This document shows, piece after piece, positions 49,886 through 58,521 of a DNA stretch of 64,000 nucleotides. Every line of letters starts with the position of its first letter. Position 1 is the first letter of the stretch. Source of the stretch: G963676205 sp964342525 (GTDB lineage Bacteria; Campylobacterota; Campylobacteria; Campylobacterales; Arcobacteraceae); NCBI GenBank assembly GCA_964342525.1, contig CAYFGQ010000006.1:19703-83702 (forward strand). The letters run 5' to 3'. The translations under genes and the position numbers were made by a program. The notes beneath the pieces are model-generated. The model did no database searches. It saw only the letters and a program-made list of their open reading frames with translations, and was not told where the DNA came from.

Positions 49886-51526
49886 ATGATTACAAAAGAG
49901 TCTATAGAAACCCTTAAAAGCCACCTTGATGTGGTTGATGTTGTATCCCAATTTATTCAAGTAAAAAAAAGTGGTGCAAACTTCAAAGCATGCTGTCCCT
50001 TTCATGGGGAAGATACCCCTTCTTTTGTAGTAAGTCCTCAGAAACAAATTTATCACTGTTTTGGTTGTGGTGTTGGTGGAGATGCCATTAAGTTTGTAAT
50101 GGAGTATGAGAAATTATCTTACCCTGAAGCTTTAGAAAAACTAGCTTCCATGTATAATGTACAACTTAACTACGATAATAAAAATCAAAAAAAACAAGAT
50201 ATAAAAATATTAGAGCAGATAAACTCATATTATCAAAAGCTTCTTACTTCAAATGAAGTGGCTCATAAATATTTAATAGATCGTGGAATCTCTGAATTTT
50301 CAATTGAAAAATTTGAGATGGGATATGCTCCCGCATCAAATCAAACCATAAATTATTTAAATAAAAACTTTTTAAACCTAAGTGATGCAAAAGAGTTAGG
50401 TGTAATAGACTCTGGACAAAATGGATTATACGCTAGATTTATAGAGCGTATCACTTTTCCTATTTATGGTATAAATGGAAAGATGGTTGGTTTTGGTGGA
50501 AGAACCATATCAGGACATAATGCAAAATATATAAACTCACCCCAAACAAAAATATTTAATAAATCTAGGCTTCTTTATGGATATAACCTAGCTAAGGAAT
50601 CCATATATAAAAAAGATAAGATAATTATCACTGAGGGATATCTTGATGTTATTATGCTTCATCAAGCTGGTTTTGATAATGCTGTAGCTACATTAGGGAC
50701 AGCTCTAACAACTGAACACCTTCCTTTACTTAAAAGGGGTGAGCCAAATGTAATAGTTGCTTATGATGGTGATAAGGCTGGATTAAATGCTGCATATAAA
50801 GCTAGTACTTTGTTAGCTCAAAATAGTTTTGATGGTGGGGTAGTGATATTTGGTGAGGGAAAAGATCCAGCAGATATGGTTAAAGAGGGGCAAATAAATG
50901 AGCTAAATGCTATTTTTGAAAATCCAAAACCATTTATCCCTTTTTGTATAGATATAATTATCTCAAAATATAATACGAAAATACCAGAAGAGAAACAAAA
51001 AGCTATACTTGAATTAAAAGAGTATATTAAAACTTTAACACCTATCCTTCAAGAAGAGTATGAGTCTTATATAGCTAAAAAATTAAATGTAAATCAAAAA
51101 CATGTAAATGTATCATCTAATAATCAACAAAGGGAAGCGCCAGTTAATTTGACCTCTTCAATAGATATTGCAGAACTTCAACTTATCAAAACCATACTTG
51201 AAAATGAAGATGTTCTTGAAAAGGTACTTGATGTTGTTGAGCCTCATATGTTTGAATATCATAGAAATGAGTTTGAGATGATTTTAAATGATAAGGAAAA
51301 TCCAATTCTTAGAGGTATATCCTTACAAGAGTCTATAAAGTGTTATAATGATGAGGAACTTAAACAACAATTATTGGTTTTTTTGGTAAACTTTTATGGT
51401 AGAAAATTATCAATAGTGAGTATGGACAATACACTTGATTATAAACAAAAAAGTGTAATGATTAGGAAAATAAGAACAAATATTCAAAATCTTAAAAAAG
51501 GTCAGTTGATCTCTTATAACTTATAG
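49886..51526 (+). CDS. dnaG: DNA primase
   Basis: Synthesises RNA primers at the fork. The CHC2 zinc finger (CCPFHGEDTPSF, then HCFGCG, about residues 36-65) is followed by the Toprim core, IITEGYLDVIMLHQAGFDNAVATLGTAL and VIVAYDGDKAGLNAA. The C-terminal helicase-binding region is short. 546 residues, typical of Campylobacterota. It is followed 11 bases later by the cyclase gene. Confidence 0.97.
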   Translation: MITKESIETLKSHLDVVDVVSQFIQVKKSGANFKACCPFHGEDTPSFVVSPQKQIYHCFGCGVGGDAIKFVMEYEKLSYPEALEKLASMYNVQLNYDNKNQKKQDIKILEQINSYYQKLLTSNEVAHKYLIDRGISEFSIEKFEMGYAPASNQTINYLNKNFLNLSDAKELGVIDSGQNGLYARFIERITFPIYGINGKMVGFGGRTISGHNAKYINSPQTKIFNKSRLLYGYNLAKESIYKKDKIIITEGYLDVIMLHQAGFDNAVATLGTALTTEHLPLLKRGEPNVIVAYDGDKAGLNAAYKASTLLAQNSFDGGVVIFGEGKDPADMVKEGQINELNAIFENPKPFIPFCIDIIISKYNTKIPEEKQKAILELKEYIKTLTPILQEEYESYIAKKLNVNQKHVNVSSNNQQREAPVNLTSSIDIAELQLIKTILENEDVLEKVLDVVEPHMFEYHRNEFEMILNDKENPILRGISLQESIKCYNDEELKQQLLVFLVNFYGRKLSIVSMDNTLDYKQKSVMIRKIRTNIQNLKKGQLISYNL

Positions 51527-51537
51527 TGTGAGAATAT

Positions 51538-52983
51538 ATGAAAAAGATACCTCAAAATGGTTATACTTTAAAATTTAAAGATAAAGCTCTTGAAAAAGAG
51601 TATATACAATTTCACAAAAAAAATACTTATAGACATACTCGTAATGCCATGATTATTGGTTTAATCCTATTTTATGCCTTCCATTTTATAGACTCTCAAA
51701 TAGTATTAGGGATGCAAACCCAAGCTAGTGTTGATAAAACAGTAGTTGAAAAAATAATAAATGAAAATGCTCTATTAAATAATCCAGTAGCAAATATGAT
51801 CACAGGAAATTTTGAAGATATATTATTACAAAATGATGAGTTTAAATCAGAAATAGAAAGCAATATTTGGAAGATAAGATTTAATACCCTAGTTATGGGT
51901 GTCGCTTTATTTTTCCTCACCACCATGAAACGATTTAGAAACTATCAAGAATATGTTGCTATGGCACAGGGTGTTGCTGGTGCTATGGCAGTATCTGTTA
52001 TTATGACATATGTGAGTGGTGCAGCTTCATATATCCACTTATGTGGATTAGTACTTTTAATGGCATGGGTAGCTATTATCACAAGGATAAGATATTCTTT
52101 AGCTGTTGTAGCTGTTATGTTGATAATTATTGTTAATAACATAGTTACATCAAATGAGTTTTTATTTAATCTTTTACATCAAAGTCATGCTTTAGGTGTT
52201 GGTTTTGTTGGTGGGTTATTTGAGGGGCAAATTAAACTAGATATTAATCTGCCAGTAAATAATTTTATATTACTTTCTACCATGATTCTTATTTTATTCG
52301 GAGCATATATTATTGAAAAATATTCCCGTATTAATTTTTTACAAAATAAAGAAAATGAAGAACTACTTTTAAATATTTTACCAAAAGAGATTGCTGATAT
52401 AAAAAAAGAGGATGAATCTAGAGTTATTGCAAATAGTTATGAAAGTGCAACTATATTATTTTCTGATATTGTAGGCTTTACAAAGTTTTCTTCCACACAA
52501 AAACCTGAACAGATTGTAAATTATTTAAATGAGCTTTTTTATGAGTTTGATGAGCTTACAAAAAAGCATGATATTGAAAAGATTAAAACCATAGGTGATG
52601 GTTATATGTTAGCCTCTGGTATTCCTACAAAAAATGACAATCATGCAGGGAATATGGCGAGAATGGCCATAGATATGTTAACAAAGATAAAAGAGTTTAA
52701 TGAAAAGCACCCTAATGTGTCGTTTGATATAAGAATTGGTATAAGCTCAGGTCCAATTGTAGCAGGAGTAGTTGGTAGTAAAAAGTTTGCCTATGATGTT
52801 TGGGGTGATACTGTAAATACTGCAAGTCGTATGGAATCAGGTGGTAAGGCTGGTATGATACAGCTTTCACCATTTACTTATGAGCTAATTAAAGATGATT
52901 TTAAATTAGAAAAAAGAGAAGATGTAGTAGAATTCAAAGGCAAAGGTAAAATAGAAACTTATTTTTTGATACCAGAAGTTTGA
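51538..52983 (+). CDS. Membrane class III adenylate cyclase
   Basis: 481 residues. About six transmembrane helices occupy residues 30-265, with a periplasmic loop after the first. A linker (LLLNILPKEIADIKK) leads to the class III catalytic domain: metal Asp in ATILFSDIVGFTKFS, the KTIGDGYMLASG block with the second Asp and a Lys, and the FAYDVWGDTVNTASRMES strand. The Lys/Asp pair selects ATP, so it is predicted to make cAMP, not cGMP. It sits close behind dnaG, probably by chance. Confidence 0.9.
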   Translation: MKKIPQNGYTLKFKDKALEKEYIQFHKKNTYRHTRNAMIIGLILFYAFHFIDSQIVLGMQTQASVDKTVVEKIINENALLNNPVANMITGNFEDILLQNDEFKSEIESNIWKIRFNTLVMGVALFFLTTMKRFRNYQEYVAMAQGVAGAMAVSVIMTYVSGAASYIHLCGLVLLMAWVAIITRIRYSLAVVAVMLIIIVNNIVTSNEFLFNLLHQSHALGVGFVGGLFEGQIKLDINLPVNNFILLSTMILILFGAYIIEKYSRINFLQNKENEELLLNILPKEIADIKKEDESRVIANSYESATILFSDIVGFTKFSSTQKPEQIVNYLNELFYEFDELTKKHDIEKIKTIGDGYMLASGIPTKNDNHAGNMARMAIDMLTKIKEFNEKHPNVSFDIRIGISSGPIVAGVVGSKKFAYDVWGDTVNTASRMESGGKAGMIQLSPFTYELIKDDFKLEKREDVVEFKGKGKIETYFLIPEV

Positions 52984-53040
52984 GTTAAATATCTTTATAT
53001 AATTGCAGATATTTAAGTCAAATTTTAAAAAAGGATTAAA

Positions 53041-53424
53041 ATGGAATATATTCACACAGATTTGTTGCCAAAGGCTATAGGACCTTATTCTCAAGCTATC
53101 GTTACGGATGGTATGTTATACAGCTCAAATCAAATCCCATTATTAGCTGATGGGACTATGGTTGAGAGAGATCTAAAGGTTCAAGCTAGACAAGTGTTAG
53201 AGAATATTAAAAACCTAGTTGAAAGCTTAGAGTGTTCTATGAATGATGTAATCAAAGTTACAATATATATTAGAGATATGAAAGATTTTCCAATTATCAA
53301 TGTACTTTTTGCAGAAGCTTTTGGAGATCATAAACCAGCACGTGCAACAGTTGAAGTTTCGGGGCTTCCAATGGATTCTATGGTTGCAATGGACTTTGTA
53401 GCTAAGGTATCTACTTACCATTAA
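53041..53424 (+). CDS. ridA: RidA/YjgF family enamine deaminase
   Basis: 127-residue trimeric protein that hydrolyses reactive 2-aminoacrylate and other imine/enamine intermediates. It shows LPKAIGPYSQAIV, YSSNQIPLLADG and the C-terminal ARATVEVSGLPMDSMVAMDFVA with the conserved Arg. Start preceded by AAAGGATT. It is monocistronic with a strong terminator. Confidence 0.95.
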   Translation: MEYIHTDLLPKAIGPYSQAIVTDGMLYSSNQIPLLADGTMVERDLKVQARQVLENIKNLVESLECSMNDVIKVTIYIRDMKDFPIINVLFAEAFGDHKPARATVEVSGLPMDSMVAMDFVAKVSTYH

Positions 53425-53435
53425 TAGAATAAATT

Positions 53436-53461
53436 AGTTTAAGCTTTTAGTGGCTTAAACT
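53436..53461 (+). terminator. Terminator after ridA
   Basis: AGTTTAAGC and GCTTAAACT form a perfect 9-bp stem around an 8-base loop, extendable by AAATTA/TAATTT with a bulge, followed by an A/T-rich tract. Bases 53462-53533 carry the rplU leader with a possible TAATAT -10. Confidence 0.75.
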
Positions 53462-53533
53462 TAATTTAATTTTAATTTAGGTAATATTCGCTTCTCAAAT
53501 TGAAAAAGAAGAATTTTGATAAAGGCTAGAAGC

Positions 53534-53836
53534 ATGTACGCAATAATTAAAAATGGTGGTAAGCAATACAAAGTAGCTGAGGGTGATATCCTAGACTTAG
53601 ATAAAATGAGTTTAGAGCCTAAAGCAACAGTTGAATTAGATGTAATTGCTATAAACGATGGTGAGCTAAAAACTGGAGCAGATGTAGAAAATTCTAAAGT
53701 AACTGCTGAAGTTATAGTTGAAGGTAGAGATAAGAAAGTTATCATCTACAAGAAAAGAAGAAGAAAAGATAGTAAACTTAAAAGAGGTTTCAGAAGAAGC
53801 TTCACAAAAGTAAAAATTACTAGCATCGCAGCGTAA
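53534..53836 (+). CDS. rplU: Ribosomal protein L21
   Basis: 100 residues, binds 23S rRNA domain with L20. MYAIIKNGGKQYKVAEGDILDLDK is the family N terminus, which selects the ATG at 53534 over the longer frame. The KRRRKDSKLKRGFRRSFTKVKI tail is typical. It is followed by rpmA after 11 bases. Confidence 0.97.
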   Translation: MYAIIKNGGKQYKVAEGDILDLDKMSLEPKATVELDVIAINDGELKTGADVENSKVTAEVIVEGRDKKVIIYKKRRRKDSKLKRGFRRSFTKVKITSIAA

Positions 53837-53847
53837 GGGAGAATAAG

Positions 53848-54102
53848 ATGGCACACAAGAAAGGTCAAGGTAGTACACAGAATAATAGAGATTCAGCTGG
53901 TAGAAGACTTGGTGTTAAGAAATATGGTGGAGAAAAAGTAAGAGCAGGAAACATCATCATCAGACAAAGAGGTACAAAAGTACACTTAGGTGAAAATGTT
54001 GGAATGGGTAAAGATCATACTATCTTCGCATTAATTGACGGTGAAGTTAAATTTGAAGTAAAAGACAAGAAAAGAAAGAAAGTTTCTGTTTACGCTTCTT
54101 AA
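53848..54102 (+). CDS. rpmA: Ribosomal protein L27
   Basis: 84-residue protein whose N-terminal tail reaches the peptidyl-transferase centre. MAHKKGQGSTQNNRDSAGRRLGVKKYGG is diagnostic; there is no cleavable N-terminal extension of the Firmicutes type. It ends the rplU-rpmA transcript before a very strong terminator. Confidence 0.98.
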   Translation: MAHKKGQGSTQNNRDSAGRRLGVKKYGGEKVRAGNIIIRQRGTKVHLGENVGMGKDHTIFALIDGEVKFEVKDKKRKKVSVYAS

Positions 54103-54125
54103 TAATTTAGAGTCAAGAGCTAATT

Positions 54126-54162
54126 AGGGTACTGAGGTTTAGCCTTGGTACCCTTTTTTTTT
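54126..54162 (+). terminator. Strong terminator after rpmA
   Basis: AGGGTACTGAGG pairs with CCTTGGTACCCT at all 12 positions (two G-U pairs) around a TTTAG loop, followed by eight T residues. Confidence 0.92.
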
Positions 54163-54240
54163 AATCCAATTATTAAATCGGATTATTAGAATTATATAAT
54201 CAGTTTGTTAAACTTATTATATAATTTTAATAAAAATACT

Positions 54241-54317
54241 AGTGTCAAATGTAAAGTGTAAAGTACAAGGTTTATAAAACATTGTTCACTATTCACTATT
54301 CACTGTTCACTATAAAA
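54241..54317. repeat. Heptad-phased imperfect inverted repeat upstream of obgE
   Basis: Eleven 7-base units in a single phase. Left units AATGTAA, AGTGTAA and AGTACAA face right units TGTTCAC, TATTCAC, TATTCAC and TGTTCAC. The left arm is roughly complementary to the right. The four right units alone could be mistaken for a simple 7-bp tandem repeat. Confidence 0.7.
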
Positions 54318-54333
54318 TCGGAGATTTTATTTC

Positions 54334-55434
54334 ATGTTCGTAGATAATGCAAAACTAACTATATCATCAGGTAAAGGTGGAGCGGGTTGTTCATCTTTTA
54401 GAAGAGAAAAATTTGTTGTTCAAGGTGGACCAGATGGTGGAGATGGTGGAAAAGGTGGAAATGTATTTTTCCAAGTAGACAATAATACTGATACCTTATC
54501 ATACTACAAAGGTAGACATAAAGTAAAAGCTGAAAATGGTGTACAAGGTAAGGGAAGTAATATGACTGGAAAGTCTGGTGCTCCACTTATTTTAAAAGTG
54601 CCACCAGGAACACAAGTAATTGATGAGGAAACAGGTGAGGTTTTACTTGATCTTTTAGAAGAGGGTGAAAAAATACTTTTTCTAGAAGGTGGAAAAGGTG
54701 GTCTTGGTAATACACACTTTAAAAACTCAAGAAATCAAACACCTAAATATTCTCAGCCAGGACTTCCTGGGATTACTAAAGAGGTAAGATTAGAGCTTAA
54801 GCTTATTGCTGATGTAGGTCTTGTTGGATATCCAAATGTTGGAAAATCTACACTTATCTCATCAATCTCAAATGCAAGCCCTGAAGTTGCAAATTATGAG
54901 TTTACAACATTAACTCCAAAACTTGGAGTTGTAAATGTTGGTGATTATAATTCATTTGTAATGGCAGATATTCCAGGTATCATTGATGGTGCTAGTGAGG
55001 GTAGAGGTCTTGGACTAGAGTTTTTAAAACATATTGAGAGAACAAAAACACTTCTTTTTACAATTGATATGACAAACTACAGAGATGTGGTAGATCAATA
55101 CAATGTTCTAAAAGAGGAAGTTGCAAAATTCTCTAAAGAACTTAGTGGTAGAAAATATGCCATAGCTCTTACTAAAATAGATGCATTAACTGAAGAAAAT
55201 ATAGAAGAACTTGCAAGTAAGTTTTTTGATGCAGTGGATCTAAAAGAAGTGAGTGGATCTAAATATAATTTTGATGGAAAACTGTATATTCAAGATAGTG
55301 AAGAGATCGGGTTTAAATATGATGAGAGTTTACCATTTTTTATTGCTACTATCTCATCTGTAAGCAGAAAAAACCTTGAACCATTAAAATTTGCTCTTTA
55401 TGATCTGATCAAAATGGATAAAGAAGATGTCTAA
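54334..55434 (+). CDS. obgE: GTPase Obg
   Basis: 366-residue essential GTPase in 50S assembly and stress signalling. The N-terminal glycine-rich Obg fold (FVDNAKLTISSGKGGAGCSSFRREK, GGDGGKGGNVFF) is followed by the G domain: GYPNVGKST (G1), TTLTPKLG (G2), DIPGIIDGASEG (G3) and LTKID (G4). There is no OCT extension. The stop overlaps the start of proB by 8 bases. Confidence 0.97.
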   Translation: MFVDNAKLTISSGKGGAGCSSFRREKFVVQGGPDGGDGGKGGNVFFQVDNNTDTLSYYKGRHKVKAENGVQGKGSNMTGKSGAPLILKVPPGTQVIDEETGEVLLDLLEEGEKILFLEGGKGGLGNTHFKNSRNQTPKYSQPGLPGITKEVRLELKLIADVGLVGYPNVGKSTLISSISNASPEVANYEFTTLTPKLGVVNVGDYNSFVMADIPGIIDGASEGRGLGLEFLKHIERTKTLLFTIDMTNYRDVVDQYNVLKEEVAKFSKELSGRKYAIALTKIDALTEENIEELASKFFDAVDLKEVSGSKYNFDGKLYIQDSEEIGFKYDESLPFFIATISSVSRKNLEPLKFALYDLIKMDKEDV

Positions 55435-56200
55435 AAAAAGAATAGTACTAAAAGTTGGTAGTGCTGTTTTAACACAAGATGGGAAAATTGCCCATAGAAG
55501 ACTTGATAATCTTGTAGTATTTATCTCTAAGTTAAAAGAGAAATATGAGGTTATTTTAGTGAGCTCTGGTGCAGTTGCTGCTGGATTTACTGAACTTAAT
55601 TTAGATAAAAAAATTGTGGCAAATAAACAAGCCTTGGCTTCTATTGGTCAACCACTTTTAATGCATATCTATAGAAGAGAGTTTGCTAAATATGGTATTA
55701 TCCCATCTCAAGTTTTACTTGAAGCTACATTATTTAAAGATGAGAAAAGATTATCTCATGCTAGGGATGCTATAAATACGCTTTTAAAAGCGGATGTAGT
55801 GCCTATTATAAATGAAAATGATGTAACAGCTGTAGATGAACTTGTATTTGGTGATAATGATCAGCTTGCGGCTTATATCACACACTATTTTGATGCAGAA
55901 CTTTTGACTATTCTTACAGACATTGATGGATATTATGATAAAAACCCACATGAAGATAAAAGTGCAAAACTTTTAAAAGAGGTAAATTGTATAGGTCCAA
56001 AAGATCTTCAAGCAAAACATTCAGCAAATAGTGAATTTGCCACAGGTGGAATTGTAACAAAATTAAAAGCTGCAGACTTTTTAATTAAAAATGGTGGAGC
56101 TATGTTTTTAAGCAGTGGTTTCAATTTAGCTTATGCAAAACAGTACTTATTAAATGATAACCACGTAGGTGGAACATTATTTAAAAGTTTTGAGGATTAA
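55427..56200 (+). CDS. proB: Glutamate 5-kinase
   Basis: First step of proline synthesis. The AAK fold shows RIVLKVGSAVLTQDG, SSGAVAAGFTEL, PIINENDVTAVDELVFGDNDQLAAYIT and GTGGI-type (here ATGGIVTKLKAA) blocks. 257 residues: the C-terminal PUA domain of E. coli ProB is absent, as in other Campylobacterota, so this is not a truncation. proC lies elsewhere in the window. Confidence 0.96.
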   Translation: MSKKRIVLKVGSAVLTQDGKIAHRRLDNLVVFISKLKEKYEVILVSSGAVAAGFTELNLDKKIVANKQALASIGQPLLMHIYRREFAKYGIIPSQVLLEATLFKDEKRLSHARDAINTLLKADVVPIINENDVTAVDELVFGDNDQLAAYITHYFDAELLTILTDIDGYYDKNPHEDKSAKLLKEVNCIGPKDLQAKHSANSEFATGGIVTKLKAADFLIKNGGAMFLSSGFNLAYAKQYLLNDNHVGGTLFKSFED

Positions 56201-56208
56201 GGAGTAGT

Positions 56209-57123
56209 ATGAAACGTGTATTATTTATGGGAACACCAGATTATGCAACCATAATCTTTAAAAAATTAATAGAATCAGATTATGAAGTAGTAGGACTATT
56301 TACTCAACCTGATAAAAAAGTGGGAAGAAAACAAGTTATTACTCCACCACATATAAAACAATATTGTATCGATGAAAATATAGAACTTCCAATATATCAA
56401 CCAAACACACTACGTGAAGAACAAGTAGTAGAGGATATAAAATCTTTAAAACCAGATTTTATAGTTGTGGCTGCATATGGACAGATACTCCTAAAATCTA
56501 TCTTAGATATAGCCCCATGTATAAATCTTCATGCATCACTTTTACCACTTTATAGAGGTGCAAGTCCAATCCAAGAATCAATCCTTTACAATGATGAGTT
56601 TACAGGTGTAACATCTATGCTTATGGAAGAGGGGCTTGATAGTGGAGATATTTTAGGTCTTTCATATTTAAAAATTGATGATGAGACTATGATTGATAAA
56701 CTTTTCTACGATTTATCAAATATAGCTGCTGATCTTACAATTGATACTTTAGATAGATTTGAGAAAATAGCTCCATTAAAACAAGATCACAAAAAAGCAA
56801 CATATTGTAAAAAGATCAAAAAAGATAATGGATTAGTGGACTTTAGTGATGCTAAAACTTTATATACAAAATATAGAGCATACAAATATTGGCCAGGTGT
56901 ATTTTTAGAATCTGGTCTAAAACTAAAAGAGATAGCATTTAATGAAAATGATTCAATCAATGATGAAGCTAAAATTCTAGAGATTGCTAAAGATTATGCA
57001 ATTATTGGGTGTGGTAAAGGTAGTATAAAAGTACAAACTATTCAAGCCCCATCAAAAAAAGCTGTAAATATAGTAGATTATCTTAGAGGAAAAAGGTTAG
57101 AGCTTGGAGATACTTTATCTTAA
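56209..57123 (+). CDS. fmt: Methionyl-tRNA formyltransferase
   Basis: Formylates initiator Met-tRNA using 10-formyl-THF (the FolD product). MGTPDYATIIF start, the catalytic INLHASLLPLYRGASPI loop with the Asn/His/Asp triad, and MEEGLDSGDIL follow. C-terminal OB domain. 304 residues. Its end overlaps birA by 20 bases. Confidence 0.97.
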   Translation: MKRVLFMGTPDYATIIFKKLIESDYEVVGLFTQPDKKVGRKQVITPPHIKQYCIDENIELPIYQPNTLREEQVVEDIKSLKPDFIVVAAYGQILLKSILDIAPCINLHASLLPLYRGASPIQESILYNDEFTGVTSMLMEEGLDSGDILGLSYLKIDDETMIDKLFYDLSNIAADLTIDTLDRFEKIAPLKQDHKKATYCKKIKKDNGLVDFSDAKTLYTKYRAYKYWPGVFLESGLKLKEIAFNENDSINDEAKILEIAKDYAIIGCGKGSIKVQTIQAPSKKAVNIVDYLRGKRLELGDTLS

Positions 57124-57742
57124 AGAGGTAGATTCAACCCATAGCTATCTAAAAAACTATATAAGAGAAAATGGATATAAAAATCCCCTTTTAGTTTATA
57201 CTCAGAATCAAACTAATGGAATAGGTAGTAGGGATAATAATTGGAATGGAAAAGATGGAAATCTATTTTTTTCATTTGTGATAGAGAAAGATTTATTGCC
57301 AAAAGATTTGCCTTTTCAAAGTTTTTCTATATATTTTTCATATATCTTAAAAGAGATATTTAAAGATATTGGATCAAAAGTTTGGATCAAATGGCCAAAC
57401 GATTTTTATATTGAAGATAAAAAAATTGGTGGCACTATAACTAATCTATCTAGTAAATATGTTTACTGTGGTATTGGTATCAATTTGACACCAGTATCTG
57501 ATAAATTTTCAGGCCATTTAGATGTTGAAATAGACGTGAATAACTTATTGAATTTATATTCAAAAAAGATAGAGGAATTTCAAGCTTGGAAGGAAATTTT
57601 TAGTAAATATCTGATAGAATTTGATTTGAGTAAAAATTTCAAAGCAACAATTGATAATCAGAAAATTTCATTAAAAGATGCCATTTTAAATGAAGATGGA
57701 TCTATACAAATATATGGTAAAAAGGTGTTTAACGCAAGATGA
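57104..57742 (+). CDS. birA: Biotin--protein ligase, catalytic domain only
   Basis: 212 residues. It attaches biotin to carboxylase carriers through biotinyl-AMP. It shows YTQNQTNGIGSRDNNWNGKDGNLFFSF (biotin/ATP loop) and VWIKWPNDFYIEDKKIGGTI. There is no N-terminal helix-turn-helix, so it is not a repressor. The TTG start at 57104 lies inside fmt, behind AAAAAGG. The stop overlaps the parA ATG. Confidence 0.93.
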   Translation: MEILYLKEVDSTHSYLKNYIRENGYKNPLLVYTQNQTNGIGSRDNNWNGKDGNLFFSFVIEKDLLPKDLPFQSFSIYFSYILKEIFKDIGSKVWIKWPNDFYIEDKKIGGTITNLSSKYVYCGIGINLTPVSDKFSGHLDVEIDVNNLLNLYSKKIEEFQAWKEIFSKYLIEFDLSKNFKATIDNQKISLKDAILNEDGSIQIYGKKVFNAR

Positions 57743-58515
57743 CAGAAGTAATTACAATAGCTAATCAAAAGGGTGGAGTAGGTAAAACTACTACAGCTGT
57801 TAACCTTAGTGCAGCTTTAGCCCTTCAAGGAAAAAGAGTTCTTTTAATCGATGCTGATCCACAAGCAAATGCAACTACAAGTTTAGGTTTTCACAGGGAT
57901 ACTTATGAGTACAATATTTACCATGTAATGTTAGGTACAAAAGATCTATCTGAAATCATCCTAGATACTGAAATTATCAATCTAAAAGTTGCACCATCAA
58001 ATATCGGTTTAGTAGGAATCGAAAAAGAGTTTTATAAAAATACTAAAGATAGAGAATTAGTATTAAAAAGAAAAATCGATACAATCAAAAAAGATTATGA
58101 TTATATTATCATAGATTCACCTCCAGCACTTGGACCACTTACAATCAATACTTTAAGTGCTGCAAATTCTGTACTTATCCCTATTCAGTGTGAGTTCTTT
58201 GCACTTGAAGGTCTAGCACAGCTTTTAAATACAGTAAAACTTGTAAGACAAACTATCAATAGAGGTTTAGAGATCAAAGGTTTCTTACCAACAATGTATA
58301 GTGGACAAAATAACTTATCTAAGCAGGTATTTGCTGATCTTGCACAACACTTTGATAATAAACTATTTAAAGTAAATGATAAATCATATGTTGTGATCCC
58401 AAGAAATATCAAACTTGCTGAATCTCCAAGTTTTGGTAAACCAATTATGCTTTATGATGCGGCAGCTAGTGGTACAAAAGCGTACACAAATTTAGCTAGA
58501 GCTATAGCAGGATAA
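57739..58515 (+). CDS. parA: Chromosome partitioning ATPase ParA
   Basis: 258-residue deviant Walker A ATPase (ANQKGGVGKTTTAVNLSAAL, then LLIDADPQANAT and IIIDSPPALG). With ParB and parS it moves sister origins apart. Overlaps birA by 4 bases and precedes parB by 6 bases. The fmt-birA-parAB-atp order is a Campylobacterota trait. Confidence 0.97.
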   Translation: MTEVITIANQKGGVGKTTTAVNLSAALALQGKRVLLIDADPQANATTSLGFHRDTYEYNIYHVMLGTKDLSEIILDTEIINLKVAPSNIGLVGIEKEFYKNTKDRELVLKRKIDTIKKDYDYIIIDSPPALGPLTINTLSAANSVLIPIQCEFFALEGLAQLLNTVKLVRQTINRGLEIKGFLPTMYSGQNNLSKQVFADLAQHFDNKLFKVNDKSYVVIPRNIKLAESPSFGKPIMLYDAAASGTKAYTNLARAIAG

Positions 58516-58521
58516 TCATAG

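Noticed and set aside
54283..54310. Four tandem 7-mers TTCACTN mistaken for a CRISPR or simple tandem repeat
   Set aside because: Units are too short and adjacent, with no spacers. They are part of the longer heptad inverted repeat that continues to the left.
55427..56200. proB looks truncated (no PUA domain)
   Set aside because: The AAK domain is complete and similar short ProB proteins occur in other Campylobacterota.
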